Source: an uncultured Collinsella sp.
GTDB taxonomy: Bacteria; Actinomycetota; Coriobacteriia; Coriobacteriales; Coriobacteriaceae
Direction: 5' to 3'
NCBI GenBank assembly: GCA_905208975.1
Contig: CAJLRE010000001.1
Location: forward strand, 1-64,000
DNA length: 64,000 nucleotides
Shown here: in pieces, positions 51,701-58,705 of the stretch
Layout: every line of letters starts with the position of its first letter
How positions within the stretch are numbered: the stretch's first letter is position 1
Made by a program: the position numbers and the translations under genes
Notes under the pieces: generated by a model
Seen by the model: the letters and a program-made list of their open reading frames with translations, nothing else
Database searches by the model: none
What the model was told of the DNA's origin: nothing

Positions 51701-51818
51701 CTCGCTCGGCGCCGACGTGACGCGCATTGCGGCCGAGTCGCCCACCTGCGTCTTTGGCGGCCGCGACGTCATCGCCAAGAGCAACGCCGGCTTTAACGTA
51801 GTCGACCTGATGGGCTAA
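48780..51818 (+). CDS. M16C family zinc metalloprotease (presequence-protease/HypA-like)
   Basis: A 1012-aa insulinase-superfamily protease that degrades peptides in a closed chamber. The inverted zinc motif HXXEH is HILEHSVLCGS near residue 82, followed by FVDLIKSSMQTFLNAMTYPDKTIYPVA, typical of M16C. The third zinc ligand Glu is probably in the YNLMDVYLDAVFNP region. The C-terminal half is the inactive M16 repeat. The region about 505-560 is Glu/Ala rich. ATG 48780 has AAGGAG at correct spacing; the frame extends further upstream only through repeat DNA. There is no signal peptide, so it is cytosolic. Confidence 0.93.
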   Translation: MPTTSTDPRAAAAALLVPGTTCHGFAVERCETVPELDSDAYVLRHTASGARLLYLACDDENKAFAIGFKTPPADSTGVFHILEHSVLCGSAKFPVKEPFVDLIKSSMQTFLNAMTYPDKTIYPVATTNEQDLYNLMDVYLDAVFNPAIYTKPTIFEQEGWHYELDLPESAEGEGDSSSASLCEGTLRYNGVVFNEMKGALSDPMSVLDDAVNAALYPDTAYAHESGGDPRAIPALTYEQFLDTHARHYNPSNSYITLYGDLDVDRALAFLDECYLSQPSAASRRMDAAVAAGEDPSTLAPNPLDVQAPVTCEYKRVEMATTPENALVGLGLVLGSALDRKRTIAADILFEALLGSNEAPVKKAILAAGLGGNVVSYTAAESLQPYELIMLQNAQPGVARELRRVFQDACRDLCEHGVPRERLEAIISSNEYDLRQRDYGIADGVAIACDALSTWLYDDDAATLALKYGPVYEELRGELEGSYFEDLLCELVLENDHMALVELVPVDAGAGSEGAEAAELAAKRDAMTDAELADVVKRTAALRAAQEAEDTPEDKATLPRLRVSDIGEARPEPPLVVDTTAPIPCLRHGIPTNRLAYAMQYFDLRCITFEDLPYVTLLCRLLKQLPTREHSAEELDNLLAGKLGFLSFTTEVMTQPDVDGVRPYLLVSAGALSEKIDALASLPREVWSSTLLLDADADRVRDVLTQIRIGLEQGFINNGHSAALGRAMSYSSPSAVVREQLSGVDFYLFLRNLLEHFDERLDNLRAKLAELADRIFVADGCLASFTGSDEDFDAYWDAAGNLGLGAGDGAGRDALVVPAPRDRHEAFVIPSDICFAARACDPRRLGLDVTGTWAVAANALSYDYLWNEIRVKGGAYGCGFRAAGERQAAFYTYRDPAIDPSIERVERAGAWLGSFEPDEAAFEGFIVSCVSGMDAPVKPYALTKRRNTTYLAGLDPHAREERRAQMLAATPGELRSLGADVTRIAAESPTCVFGGRDVIAKSNAGFNVVDLMG

Positions 51819-51824
51819 CGCACA

Positions 51825-51868
51825 AAGGTAGATTTTTGGAACATGCCTAAAAATCTACCTTTTCTTTT
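51825..51868 (+). terminator. terminator of the M16C gene
   Basis: The stem AAAGGTAGATTTTTGG (51825-51840) pairs with CCTAAAAATCTACCTTT (51847-51863), followed by TTCTTTT. A related palindrome lies at 55,363-55,402. Confidence 0.8.
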
Positions 51869-52045
51869 GCCGCAGTCTGCCGGTTTGTCTCAATCTGTAA
51901 CATCTAAGTCCATTTTTGCCGAGTTACTGTTACAGATCGAGACAAGCCGCCGCGAACACCTGCTCTTCGTCAAAGCCCACGAAGGTGTCCATGAACTGCC
52001 CCCTTTGCGATGGCTTGTGTGGTGGTTTGGGCGTTTACCCAGATA

Positions 52046-52084
52046 AAACCTGCCAAAATAAACCTATCCCTTTTTGGCAGGTTT
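52046..52084. repeat. dispersed palindrome, copy 3
   Basis: A perfect 13-bp stem AAACCTGCCAAAA/TTTTGGCAGGTTT with a 12-13 nt loop AACCTATCCC, just before the SD of the MTHF synthetase gene. It is related to the copies at 2709-2868 and 63,871. Confidence 0.8.
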
Positions 52085-52100
52085 GCTAGAGGAGGCTGGG

Positions 52101-52697
52101 ATGGACAAGGCTGAGTTGCGGCGGGTGGTGATTGCTCGGCGCGATGCTCTTGATTTGGATGTGCGGGCGGCGAAGTCTGCCGTTATCTGTGCGCGACTCG
52201 TTGAGCTGTTGGATCGCTTGGGTACTACGGCGCCGCACACCGTTGCCGTCTATGCCGCGATGGGTTCCGAGGTCGACCCAGCCGCGTTTGCCGCGGCTGC
52301 CGCCAAACGCGGCTGGCGCGTGGCCTATCCGTGCATGCTCTCGGCAACAGACGCCGCAGCTTGTGGCCAGCGCATGTGCATGCGGGCAGTTGCCGTCGGC
52401 GATGCGTCCGCGGCGCCGTTTATCGCCCACCCCACGCGGGCCTTTGCGGCCACGGACATCGACAGCAGCCGCTTCCCTATCGTGCCTGCCGAAGCTCTCG
52501 ACATGATCGTCGTGCCGCTCGTAGCATTCGACCGCACCGGCACGCGCCTAGGCTACGGCGGCGGCTGCTATGACCGCTACCTGCCCATGCTCTCGCCCGC
52601 ATGCCAAATCATCGGCATCGCCTTTGACGAGCAGCGTGTCGACCACGTTCCCACCGATGCCCACGACCTGCCGCTGCCCAACATCATCAGCGCCTAA
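52101..52697 (+). CDS. 5-formyltetrahydrofolate cyclo-ligase (MTHF synthetase)
   Basis: A 198-aa enzyme converting 5-formyl-THF to 5,10-methenyl-THF with ATP. The N-terminal MDKAELRRVVIARRDAL, the central DMIVVPLVAFDRTGTRLGYGGGCYDRYLP (ATP/folate-site motif) and IGIAFDEQRVDHVPTDAHD are diagnostic. ATG 52101 has GGAGG at good spacing. An upstream ATG at 52074 lies in the palindromic repeat and is unlikely. Confidence 0.95.
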   Translation: MDKAELRRVVIARRDALDLDVRAAKSAVICARLVELLDRLGTTAPHTVAVYAAMGSEVDPAAFAAAAAKRGWRVAYPCMLSATDAAACGQRMCMRAVAVGDASAAPFIAHPTRAFAATDIDSSRFPIVPAEALDMIVVPLVAFDRTGTRLGYGGGCYDRYLPMLSPACQIIGIAFDEQRVDHVPTDAHDLPLPNIISA

Positions 52698-52724
52698 CGG
52701 CTGGCACGCTGCACCCCACAAAAA

Positions 52725-52892
52725 TGAGCGTGGAAAATTTCCCACTTTGGGCCTGTTCGGGGGCAAAAAACGGGAGATTATCCACGCTCATTATTCAAAC
52801 GTCCGATAATCCACGCTCGTGTGTCCGAAAATCCACGCTCAACCAAATCGCGTCTAAATTCCCACGCTCATCCGTCCGGATTTCCACGCTCG
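52725..52892. repeat. CCACGCTC phased repeat cluster 2
   Basis: CCACGCTC starts at 52782, 52811, 52833, 52862 and 52884, giving spacings 29, 22, 29 and 22. An inverted GAGCGTGG at 52726 pairs with the first copy in a stem of about 20 bp (TGAGCGTGGA with TCCACGCTCA plus AAATTTCCC/GGGAGATT). It lies between the convergent ends of the MTHF synthetase and AbiEi-like genes. Confidence 0.85.
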
Positions 52893-52917
52893 TGCAGCCT
52901 AACGCCCTGCCACCGCC

Positions 52918-53880
52918 TCAGCATGCACGCGGCACGCCGGCAACCTTGAGCTTGCGATCGAGCTTTGTCGGGTCCCTTAGATCATCCCAGCACAAGCGCA
53001 CAATCTTACAGTTATCGAGCAGCGAAAGCCTCGACTCGCGCTGGCGCTCATCAAATTGCGCCTTTGCAAGCTTGCCCTCCTCCGCCGCCTTCTCGCTTTT
53101 AACGAATCCGTCGAACTCCCCAATAATCAACCGGTCACCCACGCGCCACAAATAGTCAACGCGATACGGCCTTCCCGGCTCAACCGGATCGAACAGCTCA
53201 ACTTGCAGCTCCGGAACCTGCCAGCCTCGTTCGATCATCAGCGCCCGCGCCTTGGACTCGCCGCCGCTTTCCGACAGGCCGTCGGCACACCGTGCAACCC
53301 TGCGCGCCGTCACAACACCGCGGCGATTCAAGCCGAGCTTGTTAACTGCCTCAATGAGATGTTCCTTCGACAAAAGCTGCTCATGGAGCGCCGAGTCCGC
53401 AATGATCAGCCCTTCGACAAACGATGCATCGACCAGGCAATCCGCAATCGTTTGATCGATATCGGTCACGGCAATATCCATCTCGCTGGCCCGTGTCCGA
53501 TAAGCATACCGATGGCGAACGACTTGAGAGCCTGGCGTCGTCGATTGCGCCGGCATCGCGGCGATATGGATGTGCGTCAAATTGGCATGCGAAACCGAAA
53601 GACCATAGACAACGGCCGCCGTATAGGAGCAAAACGTCCAGTCGGGGTGCTTTTGCGCAAGCGCCCGCACCCGATGCAGATAACGCTGCCGAAACTTGAG
53701 CTCGGACCAGTATTCCGGACGCGCATACAGTCCCGGCATGACCACTTCGAGACTTCCCGCCGCCACCCGCCGCTCAATCTGCTTTGCCTCCGCCGTCGTG
53801 CGCGCGTACACGCAGCTCATCTGCTGCTCGCACGCTTTAATGTGGCCTGTAAGTCTTTGATTCGCCGTCGCGTTTGCCAT
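52918..53880 (-). CDS. AbiEi-like antitoxin-domain protein with DUF559/Vsr-like nuclease domain
   Basis: A 320-aa protein. The N-terminal half resembles AbiEi/type IV antitoxin-like winged-helix proteins (QIERRVAAGSLEVVMPGLYARPEYW, FCSYTAAVVYGLSV). The C-terminal 100 residues look like a DUF559/Vsr-type PD-(D/E)XK fold: VPELQVELFDPVEPGRPYRVDYLWRVGDRLIIGEFDG, with Asp and Glu in catalytic positions. No AbiEii toxin gene is next to it. Upstream are two CTGACCAAATGCT repeats. ATG 53880 has GGGAGGCG. Function is not established for this family. Confidence 0.75.
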   Translation of the reverse strand: MANATANQRLTGHIKACEQQMSCVYARTTAEAKQIERRVAAGSLEVVMPGLYARPEYWSELKFRQRYLHRVRALAQKHPDWTFCSYTAAVVYGLSVSHANLTHIHIAAMPAQSTTPGSQVVRHRYAYRTRASEMDIAVTDIDQTIADCLVDASFVEGLIIADSALHEQLLSKEHLIEAVNKLGLNRRGVVTARRVARCADGLSESGGESKARALMIERGWQVPELQVELFDPVEPGRPYRVDYLWRVGDRLIIGEFDGFVKSEKAAEEGKLAKAQFDERQRESRLSLLDNCKIVRLCWDDLRDPTKLDRKLKVAGVPRAC

Positions 53881-53935
53881 GTCGCCTCCCAACTCTTGGA
53901 ACGGCGCCAACGTACCAGACGGTTTCATGCGAAGT

Positions 53936-53970
53936 CTGACCAAATGCTGTCCAGCAGCTGACCAAATGCT
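53936..53970 (-). promoter_or_regulatory. possible operator with two CTGACCAAATGCT repeats
   Basis: Direct repeats at 53936-53948 and 53958-53970 (22 bp apart) lie about 55 bp upstream of the AbiEi-like gene. The core TTTGGTCAG is shared with the region upstream of the Tad operon (22,019-22,078). Confidence 0.4.
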
Positions 53971-54335
53971 TGACGGTTTTGGATGTTTTAGGCCAATGCT
54001 CCATATCTGCAGGTAGAACGGTTGTCGAGAGGTCCCTGTCTCCACATTTTGAGCCTCAAAAGCCACCGACTTCATTGAAAGAAAATATGCTGTGGCTCGA
54101 AACTACCTAGTTTGCGATGTAGTCCGCATGTACTCAACGTGTGATGATGCCGACGGTACGGCAGCTGCAGAAAAAATGAGCGTGGAAAATCTCCCGCTTT
54201 GAGACCCCTTGTGAGCCAAAAACGGGAGATTATCCACGCTCACGTTGCAAACGTCCGATTATCCACGCTCGTGTGTCCGGATTTCCACGCTCGTCACGCG
54301 GCGGCCACGGCGGCAGTCACGGCCACGGCCGCGAC
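53971..54335. other. intergenic region before metA end
   Basis: No gene is seen. The stretch holds CCACGCTC cluster 3 (54,177-54,294) and otherwise unremarkable sequence. Only the region beyond 54,294 is GC-rich (GGCGGCCACGGCGGC). Confidence 0.5.
54177..54294. repeat. CCACGCTC phased repeat cluster 3
   Basis: CCACGCTC starts at 54234, 54263 and 54285 (spacings 29 and 22). The inverted GAGCGTGG at 54178 pairs with the first copy over 20 bp with one mismatch (TGAGCGTGGA..AATCTCCCG). The loop is about 26 nt. It matches cluster 2 closely at the start. Confidence 0.85.
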
Positions 54336-55262
54336 CTAGTGCTCCTCGCCGGCGCGGGCCAGGTCGTAGGGCGTGGTTTGGTAGACGTAGTAGTTGAGCC
54401 AGTTGGTGTAGAGCAGCTGAGCCTGGCTGCGCCAGACGTTGCGCGGCTCGGCAGCGGGATCGTCGCCCGGGAAGTAATGCGCCGGCACCTGAGGGTTGAG
54501 CCCGCGCTTCACGTCGCGCTCGTACTCCAGGCGCAATGTGTCGGTATCGTACTCGGGATGGCCAAAGACAAAGAAGCGACGACTGTCGGTCGACTTGACA
54601 ATGTACAGGCCCACCTCGTCGGACACGGCCACGACCTCAAGCTGCGGCTCGGCCTCCACGTCCTCGCGGCGCACATCGGTGTTGCGCGAATGCACGGCAT
54701 AAAAACGGTCGTCAAAGCCGCGGACCAGCGGGCTTTGCGGCTTCACCAGATAATGCTCAAATACGCCGCTCGCCTTTGCCGGCAGGTCGTACTTCTGGAT
54801 ACCGTAATGATGGTAGAGCCCCGCCTGCGCGCCCCAACAAATGTGCAGCGTGGAGTGCACGTGCGTGGTGGACCAATCCATGATCTGGCAGAGCTCGGGC
54901 CAGTAGTCGACCTCCTCGAACGGCATCTGCTCCACCGGCGCGCCCGTGATGATCAGGCCGTCGTAGTGGATGTCGCGGATGTCGTCGAACGTGCGGTAAA
55001 ACGTCTCCAGGTGGCCGGCGCTCACGTGGGTGGCCTCGTGCGTCTTGGTACGCAGCAGGTCCACCTCCACCTGCAGCGGCGTGTTGGAGAGCTTGCGCAT
55101 GATCTGCGTCTCGGTGGCGATTTTGGTGGGCATGAGGTTGAGGATGAGCACGCGCAGCGGACGGATGTCCTGGTGCAGCGCGCGGTACTCGGTCATGACA
55201 AAGATGTTCTCGCTCTCGAGCTGCGCGGCGGCAGGGAGGGCGTCGGGGATGCGAATGGGCAT
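54336..55262 (-). CDS. metA: homoserine O-acetyltransferase MetA
   Basis: It activates homoserine for methionine synthesis. It is 308 aa of the MetA (HTS-like) family. The nucleophile is Cys142 in [12 protein letters not shown]; the catalytic His is in YFPGDDP.../AVHSRNTD and Glu in GHPEYD. Position 111 is Glu (ITGAPVE), the residue reported to select acetyl-CoA over succinyl-CoA in this family, so I call it an acetyltransferase. AAGGAGCATCC precedes the ATG. No SAM riboswitch is visible in the 210 bp upstream. Confidence 0.94.
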   Translation of the reverse strand: MPIRIPDALPAAAQLESENIFVMTEYRALHQDIRPLRVLILNLMPTKIATETQIMRKLSNTPLQVEVDLLRTKTHEATHVSAGHLETFYRTFDDIRDIHYDGLIITGAPVEQMPFEEVDYWPELCQIMDWSTTHVHSTLHICWGAQAGLYHHYGIQKYDLPAKASGVFEHYLVKPQSPLVRGFDDRFYAVHSRNTDVRREDVEAEPQLEVVAVSDEVGLYIVKSTDSRRFFVFGHPEYDTDTLRLEYERDVKRGLNPQVPAHYFPGDDPAAEPRNVWRSQAQLLYTNWLNYYVYQTTPYDLARAGEEH

Positions 55263-55362
55263 GGATGCTCCTTACGAGTCAGTTGCAGCTATGGTACAAC
55301 GAGCGGCCCCATCCGCGCGAGCACATCGCCCGGCGATGTCGCCAGCGGCCCAAATCACTCCA

Positions 55363-55402
55363 AAAGTAGAGATTAAAGCATGTCCCAAAAATCTACTTCG
55401 CT
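55363..55402. repeat. GTAGA palindrome upstream of the dehydrogenase gene
   Basis: AAAAGTAGAGATTAAAGCATG followed by CCCAAAAATCTACTT forms an imperfect hairpin related to the M16C terminator palindrome at 51,825-51,863 (both share a CATG loop and AAAAATCTAC). A T-run follows only weakly. It may end a transcript or be a dispersed element. Confidence 0.55.
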
Positions 55403-55473
55403 TTAGCCTAGCAAAGTGACGGCAGGAGGCTACAATGGTTCGACGCGAGAAACTCGGCCGAAAGGATACATAT

Positions 55474-56451
55474 ATGTACCAGACGCGTAAGATCGGTGTG
55501 GTCGGCCAGGGCCACGTAGGAGCACATGTCGCCAACAGCCTGCTCATGCAGGGCATTGCCGATGAGCTGTACCTGTGCGATATCAACGAGACCAAGGTGA
55601 CATCCGAGGTCCAGGACCTGCGCGACTCCCTTTCGTTTGTCCCGTACAACACCAAGATCGTCAACTGCTACGACCACTACGAGGAGCTGGCCTGCTGCGA
55701 CGTCATCGTCAACGCTGCCGGCAAGGTCGCGCTGGCCGCCGGCAACCGCGACGGTGAGCTGTTCTTTACCACCGACGCCGCCCGCACCTTTGCCAAGCGC
55801 ATCGTCGACGCCGGCTTTGACGGCATCTTCGTGAGCATCTCCAACCCCTGCGACGTCGTGTGCACCGAGCTGTGGCACCTGACCGGCTACGATCCCAAGA
55901 AGATCATCGGCTCGGGCTGCGGTCTGGACTCCGCCCGCCTGCGCACCGAGATCTCCAAGAAGGTCGGTGTGAGCCCCAAGTCCATCGACGCCTACATGAT
56001 CGGCGAGCATGGCTTTAGCCAGCTGGCCGCCTTTAAGGCCGCAACCATCGCCGGCAAGAGCCTCAACGAGCTTCAGGCCGAAAACCCCGACAAGTACGCC
56101 TTTGACCACATGGAGGTCGAGGAGCTCGCGCGCAAGGGCGGCTATGTGACCTACCAGGGCAAGCAGTGCACCGAGTACGCCGTCGCCAACTCCGCTGCGC
56201 GTGTCTGCGCCGCCGTGCTGCACAACGAGCATGCCGTGCTTTCGGCCTCCACGCTCATGACCGGCCAGTATGGCGAGGAGGGCATCTTCACCTCCCTGCC
56301 GTGCGTGATCGGCGCCGAGGGCGTCGAGGAGGTCTACACGCTCGACCTTTCCGAGCACGAGCTCGAGGGCTTCCACAAGAGCTGCCAGCACATTCGCGAC
56401 AACATCGCCCAGCTCGACTGGTGGGATGCCGAGGCCTACGACGCAAAGTAG
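55474..56451 (+). CDS. L-lactate/L-2-hydroxyacid dehydrogenase
   Basis: A 325-aa NAD-dependent enzyme of the LDH/MDH superfamily. The Rossmann motif is GVVGQGHVGAHVAN, the Arg171-type motif is GLDSARLR and the catalytic His is in IGEHGFSQLAAF. The substrate-specificity loop reads AAGKVALAAGNRDGE, lacking the Gln of classical L-LDH and longer by a few residues. This resembles L-2-hydroxyisocaproate dehydrogenases. It may reduce branched or larger 2-oxoacids. ATG 55474 has AAAGGAT; an earlier ATG lacks support. Confidence 0.85.
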   Translation: MYQTRKIGVVGQGHVGAHVANSLLMQGIADELYLCDINETKVTSEVQDLRDSLSFVPYNTKIVNCYDHYEELACCDVIVNAAGKVALAAGNRDGELFFTTDAARTFAKRIVDAGFDGIFVSISNPCDVVCTELWHLTGYDPKKIIGSGCGLDSARLRTEISKKVGVSPKSIDAYMIGEHGFSQLAAFKAATIAGKSLNELQAENPDKYAFDHMEVEELARKGGYVTYQGKQCTEYAVANSAARVCAAVLHNEHAVLSASTLMTGQYGEEGIFTSLPCVIGAEGVEEVYTLDLSEHELEGFHKSCQHIRDNIAQLDWWDAEAYDAK

Positions 56452-56495
56452 TTCGCCGGTTGACGCGGCAACGCGCTCATAACGGACGCAATGCA

Positions 56496-56538
56496 GGGCG
56501 GGCCGTGCCGGAAATCCCCGGCACGGCCCGCTTTTTTG
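56496..56538 (+). terminator. terminator of the dehydrogenase gene
   Basis: The stem GCGGGCCGTGCCGG/CCGGCACGGCCCGC (56498-56511 with 56518-56531) is followed by TTTTTT. Confidence 0.95.
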
Positions 56539-56569
56539 GCTCACGCGACACGCTCGCAGATTCAGGTCT

Positions 56570-56737
56570 AATACTTTTCCCGCAAAGTGAGCGAGCAAAA
56601 TCGGACCCCCGAAGCATCGACACTTTTCAGCTGCTATTTCCTGCGGTTTCATCGAGATTTTCCTGCGGTTTTGGCGCCAAAAAGTGCGGATGCTTCAGGG
56701 GTCCAAAATAGGTCGTTCACTTCTGGGGAAAGTATTT
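56570..56737. mobile_element. MITE-like long inverted-repeat element
   Basis: Arms of about 57 bp pair imperfectly (56570-56627 with 56679-56737), starting AATACTTT and ending AAAGTATT. The centre has two direct TTTCCTGCGGTTT copies. It has no coding capacity. The element at 63,008-63,131 shares GCGCCAAAAAGT and CTGCGGTTT. Confidence 0.65.
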
Positions 56738-56833
56738 GACTTCGTTATCAGACAGCTGGGACGGGGTGCCGCGACGCAAACGGGACCCTCGTTTGGTGAA
56801 GGCCCCGTCGTAAAAGATTGCTTTCCCAGCTAC

Positions 56834-57802
56834 TTAGTACTGCTCGATACCCATGTAGCGACGAACCTCGGGGCTGTGGTCGAATACCTTGCCGCGAGCG
56901 GCACGCAGCTCGCAGCTCATGTTGTAGAAGAAGATCGGTTCCAGGTACGAACGCACGCTGGCAGGCACGTCGCCCACGCCGTACTCGAGCGCGTCGAGCA
57001 CCATGACCGTATCGGTGTGCGTGTTGAGGAACGCAAGCGCGCGCTCCTCCATGGGGCGGCACTCGCCCGATCCGAGCTGCACGAAATAGAACACACCGGG
57101 CTCGGTGGCTTCGAACGGGCCGTGGAAGTACTCGCCGGAGTGGATATAGCAGCAGTGCTGCCACTGCATCTCCATGAGCGAGCAGATGGCCATAGCGTAG
57201 GTCTGGCTAAAGTTGGGGCCGGAACCCAGGATATAGAAGAACTCGTGCTGCTGGCAGAGCTCGGCAAAGCGATCGCCCAGCTCGGCGTTGACCTTCTCGC
57301 GGGCAGCGGGCAGCAGCGCATCCATCTGCTTAAGGCCGGCGTACATGTCGGCAAGCGCCTCGTAACCCTCTTGCTGGTCGAGCAGCTCGGCAGCCATCAG
57401 GGCGCCGATGCCCTGCGGCACCTCGGCCTGCGGCACGCCTTCGCCCCACGGATAGACCCAGGTGGTCCACTTGCCGTTATCGATCTTGGAGCCCTCGCGG
57501 TCGGTGAGGGCGACAACCTCGGCGCCGGCGGCCAGCGCCATCTCGCAGCCGTCGACGACCTCCTGCGTGTTGCCGCTGTGGCTGCAAGCGATGACGAGTG
57601 ACTTCTCGCCAAGACTCTTGGGAGCCATCAGGCAAAACTCGCGTGCCGTGTAGACCGTCGAGGTAAACGTGGTGGCCTCGCGCTTGAGTAGCTCGTTGGC
57701 CGGCATCAGGTCGATCATCGAACCGCCGCAGGCGATCCAAAAGACGTTCTCAATCTTGCCCTTGCGCTCGATAATTTCCTGAACCAGATCATGTGCGTTC
57801 AC
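56834..57802 (-). CDS. SIS domain sugar-phosphate deglycase (FrlB-like)
   Basis: A 322-aa protein with two SIS domains: FWIACGGSMIDLMPANELL (about 21-40) and the phosphate loop SHSGNTQEVVDGCEMALAAGAEVVALTD, then YILGSGPNFSQTYAMAICSLMEMQW. It is closest by eye to fructoselysine-6-phosphate deglycase and similar enzymes that split phosphorylated Amadori products. The start is GTG 57802 after GGAGGAAC. The GntR gene lies upstream on the same strand and two 17-bp operators fill the gap. No kinase or transporter for the pathway is adjacent. Confidence 0.82.
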   Translation of the reverse strand: MNAHDLVQEIIERKGKIENVFWIACGGSMIDLMPANELLKREATTFTSTVYTAREFCLMAPKSLGEKSLVIACSHSGNTQEVVDGCEMALAAGAEVVALTDREGSKIDNGKWTTWVYPWGEGVPQAEVPQGIGALMAAELLDQQEGYEALADMYAGLKQMDALLPAAREKVNAELGDRFAELCQQHEFFYILGSGPNFSQTYAMAICSLMEMQWQHCCYIHSGEYFHGPFEATEPGVFYFVQLGSGECRPMEERALAFLNTHTDTVMVLDALEYGVGDVPASVRSYLEPIFFYNMSCELRAARGKVFDHSPEVRRYMGIEQY

Positions 57803-57858
57803 GGTGATGTTCCTCCTTGTGTGGCGGCTTTGAACGACGACAGCTCGTACCTGCGGTC

Positions 57859-57937
57859 GTTCTATGTTGTCCTATTTATAGCACGCACGACGATGCACGT
57901 GAAGTCATTTCACCAAATTTGTTCTATGTTGTTCTAT
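57859..57937 (-). promoter_or_regulatory. duplicated 17-bp operator upstream of the SIS gene
   Basis: GTTCTATGTTGTCCTAT (57859-57875) and GTTCTATGTTGTTCTAT (57921-57937) differ at one base and are 62 bp apart, close to six helical turns. They bracket the SIS promoter region (AT-rich TATAAATA at 57,873-57,880 on the minus strand) and are the likely sites of the GntR regulator next door. Confidence 0.7.
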
Positions 57938-57946
57938 CTATGGACG

Positions 57947-58705
57947 TTAGATGTCGAACACGTAGCGCGAGCCCACGATCTTTTGGCGTCCGAGCAGCAG
58001 GGGCCGCCCGTCCGCATCGGTAAAGTATGCCTCCATATAGAAGAGCGGCTCGCCGACCGGCACCTCCAGCAGCGGGGCCGCCTGAGCATCGGCAAGCGCA
58101 ATCTCCACGGTGCAGGGGTCTGACTTGAGCGGCGCACGGCCCGAATGCTCGGCAACGAGCGCAAAGATGGAATTGTCCGTGAGGTCCTTGTCGGCAAGCG
58201 TCTGCAGATAGGGATGGTCGGCCAGCACAAAGGCGTTGTTCTCGAGCATGACGGGCACGCCATCTGCCGTGCGCACGCGCTCGACCACGATGAGCTCGCA
58301 GCCGGGTTCCACCCCAAAAAACGCCGCGTCCTCGCGCGTCGCCGCAACCACCGTGCGCGACACCAGACGTGCTCCGGCCACCATGTCGTTGGCGGCGCAA
58401 CCCTCGGAAAAGCTCTGAACGTCACCCTTCTGGACAATCTTGCGTTTGAGCTTGGGCGCACACACAAACGTGCCCCTCCCCTGCTGGCGATTGAGATACC
58501 CCGCGCGCGACAGCTCCTCGACGGCGCGGCGCACGGTGATGCGTCCCACGCCGTAGTACTTCGCGAGCTCCATCTCGGAAGGAATGCGCGAGCCGGATGC
58601 GTACACGCCGCGCGCGATCTCGCCCTTTAGGTCGTCCATAACCTGCTGGTACAGCGGCACGGCGGACACCTCAGTGCGCTCGGTTTTATCGTCGGATGCC
58701 ATCAT
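57947..58705 (-). CDS. GntR/HutC family transcriptional regulator
   Basis: A 252-aa regulator. The N-terminal winged helix is VPLYQQVMDDLKGEIARGVYASGSRIPSEMELAKYYGVGRITVRRAVEEL. The C-terminal UTRA ligand domain follows (about 95-250). HutC-type members sense sugar phosphates or related metabolites and here probably control the SIS deglycase gene. The ATG overlaps the recQ stop as TAATG, with GGATGGAG ahead, so it is coupled to recQ. Confidence 0.9.
   Translation of the reverse strand: MMASDDKTERTEVSAVPLYQQVMDDLKGEIARGVYASGSRIPSEMELAKYYGVGRITVRRAVEELSRAGYLNRQQGRGTFVCAPKLKRKIVQKGDVQSFSEGCAANDMVAGARLVSRTVVAATREDAAFFGVEPGCELIVVERVRTADGVPVMLENNAFVLADHPYLQTLADKDLTDNSIFALVAEHSGRAPLKSDPCTVEIALADAQAAPLLEVPVGEPLFYMEAYFTDADGRPLLLGRQKIVGSRYVFDI

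Noticed and set aside
51843..52046. 67-aa frame after the M16C gene
   Set aside because: Starts inside the terminator hairpin and has no SD.
48631..52892. CRISPR array
   Set aside because: The CCACGCTC core is too short, units are 22 and 29 bp, intervening sequence is partly conserved, and there are no cas genes.
55263..55473. SAM riboswitch upstream of metA
   Set aside because: No SAM-I or SAM-II core could be found in the 210-bp divergent region.
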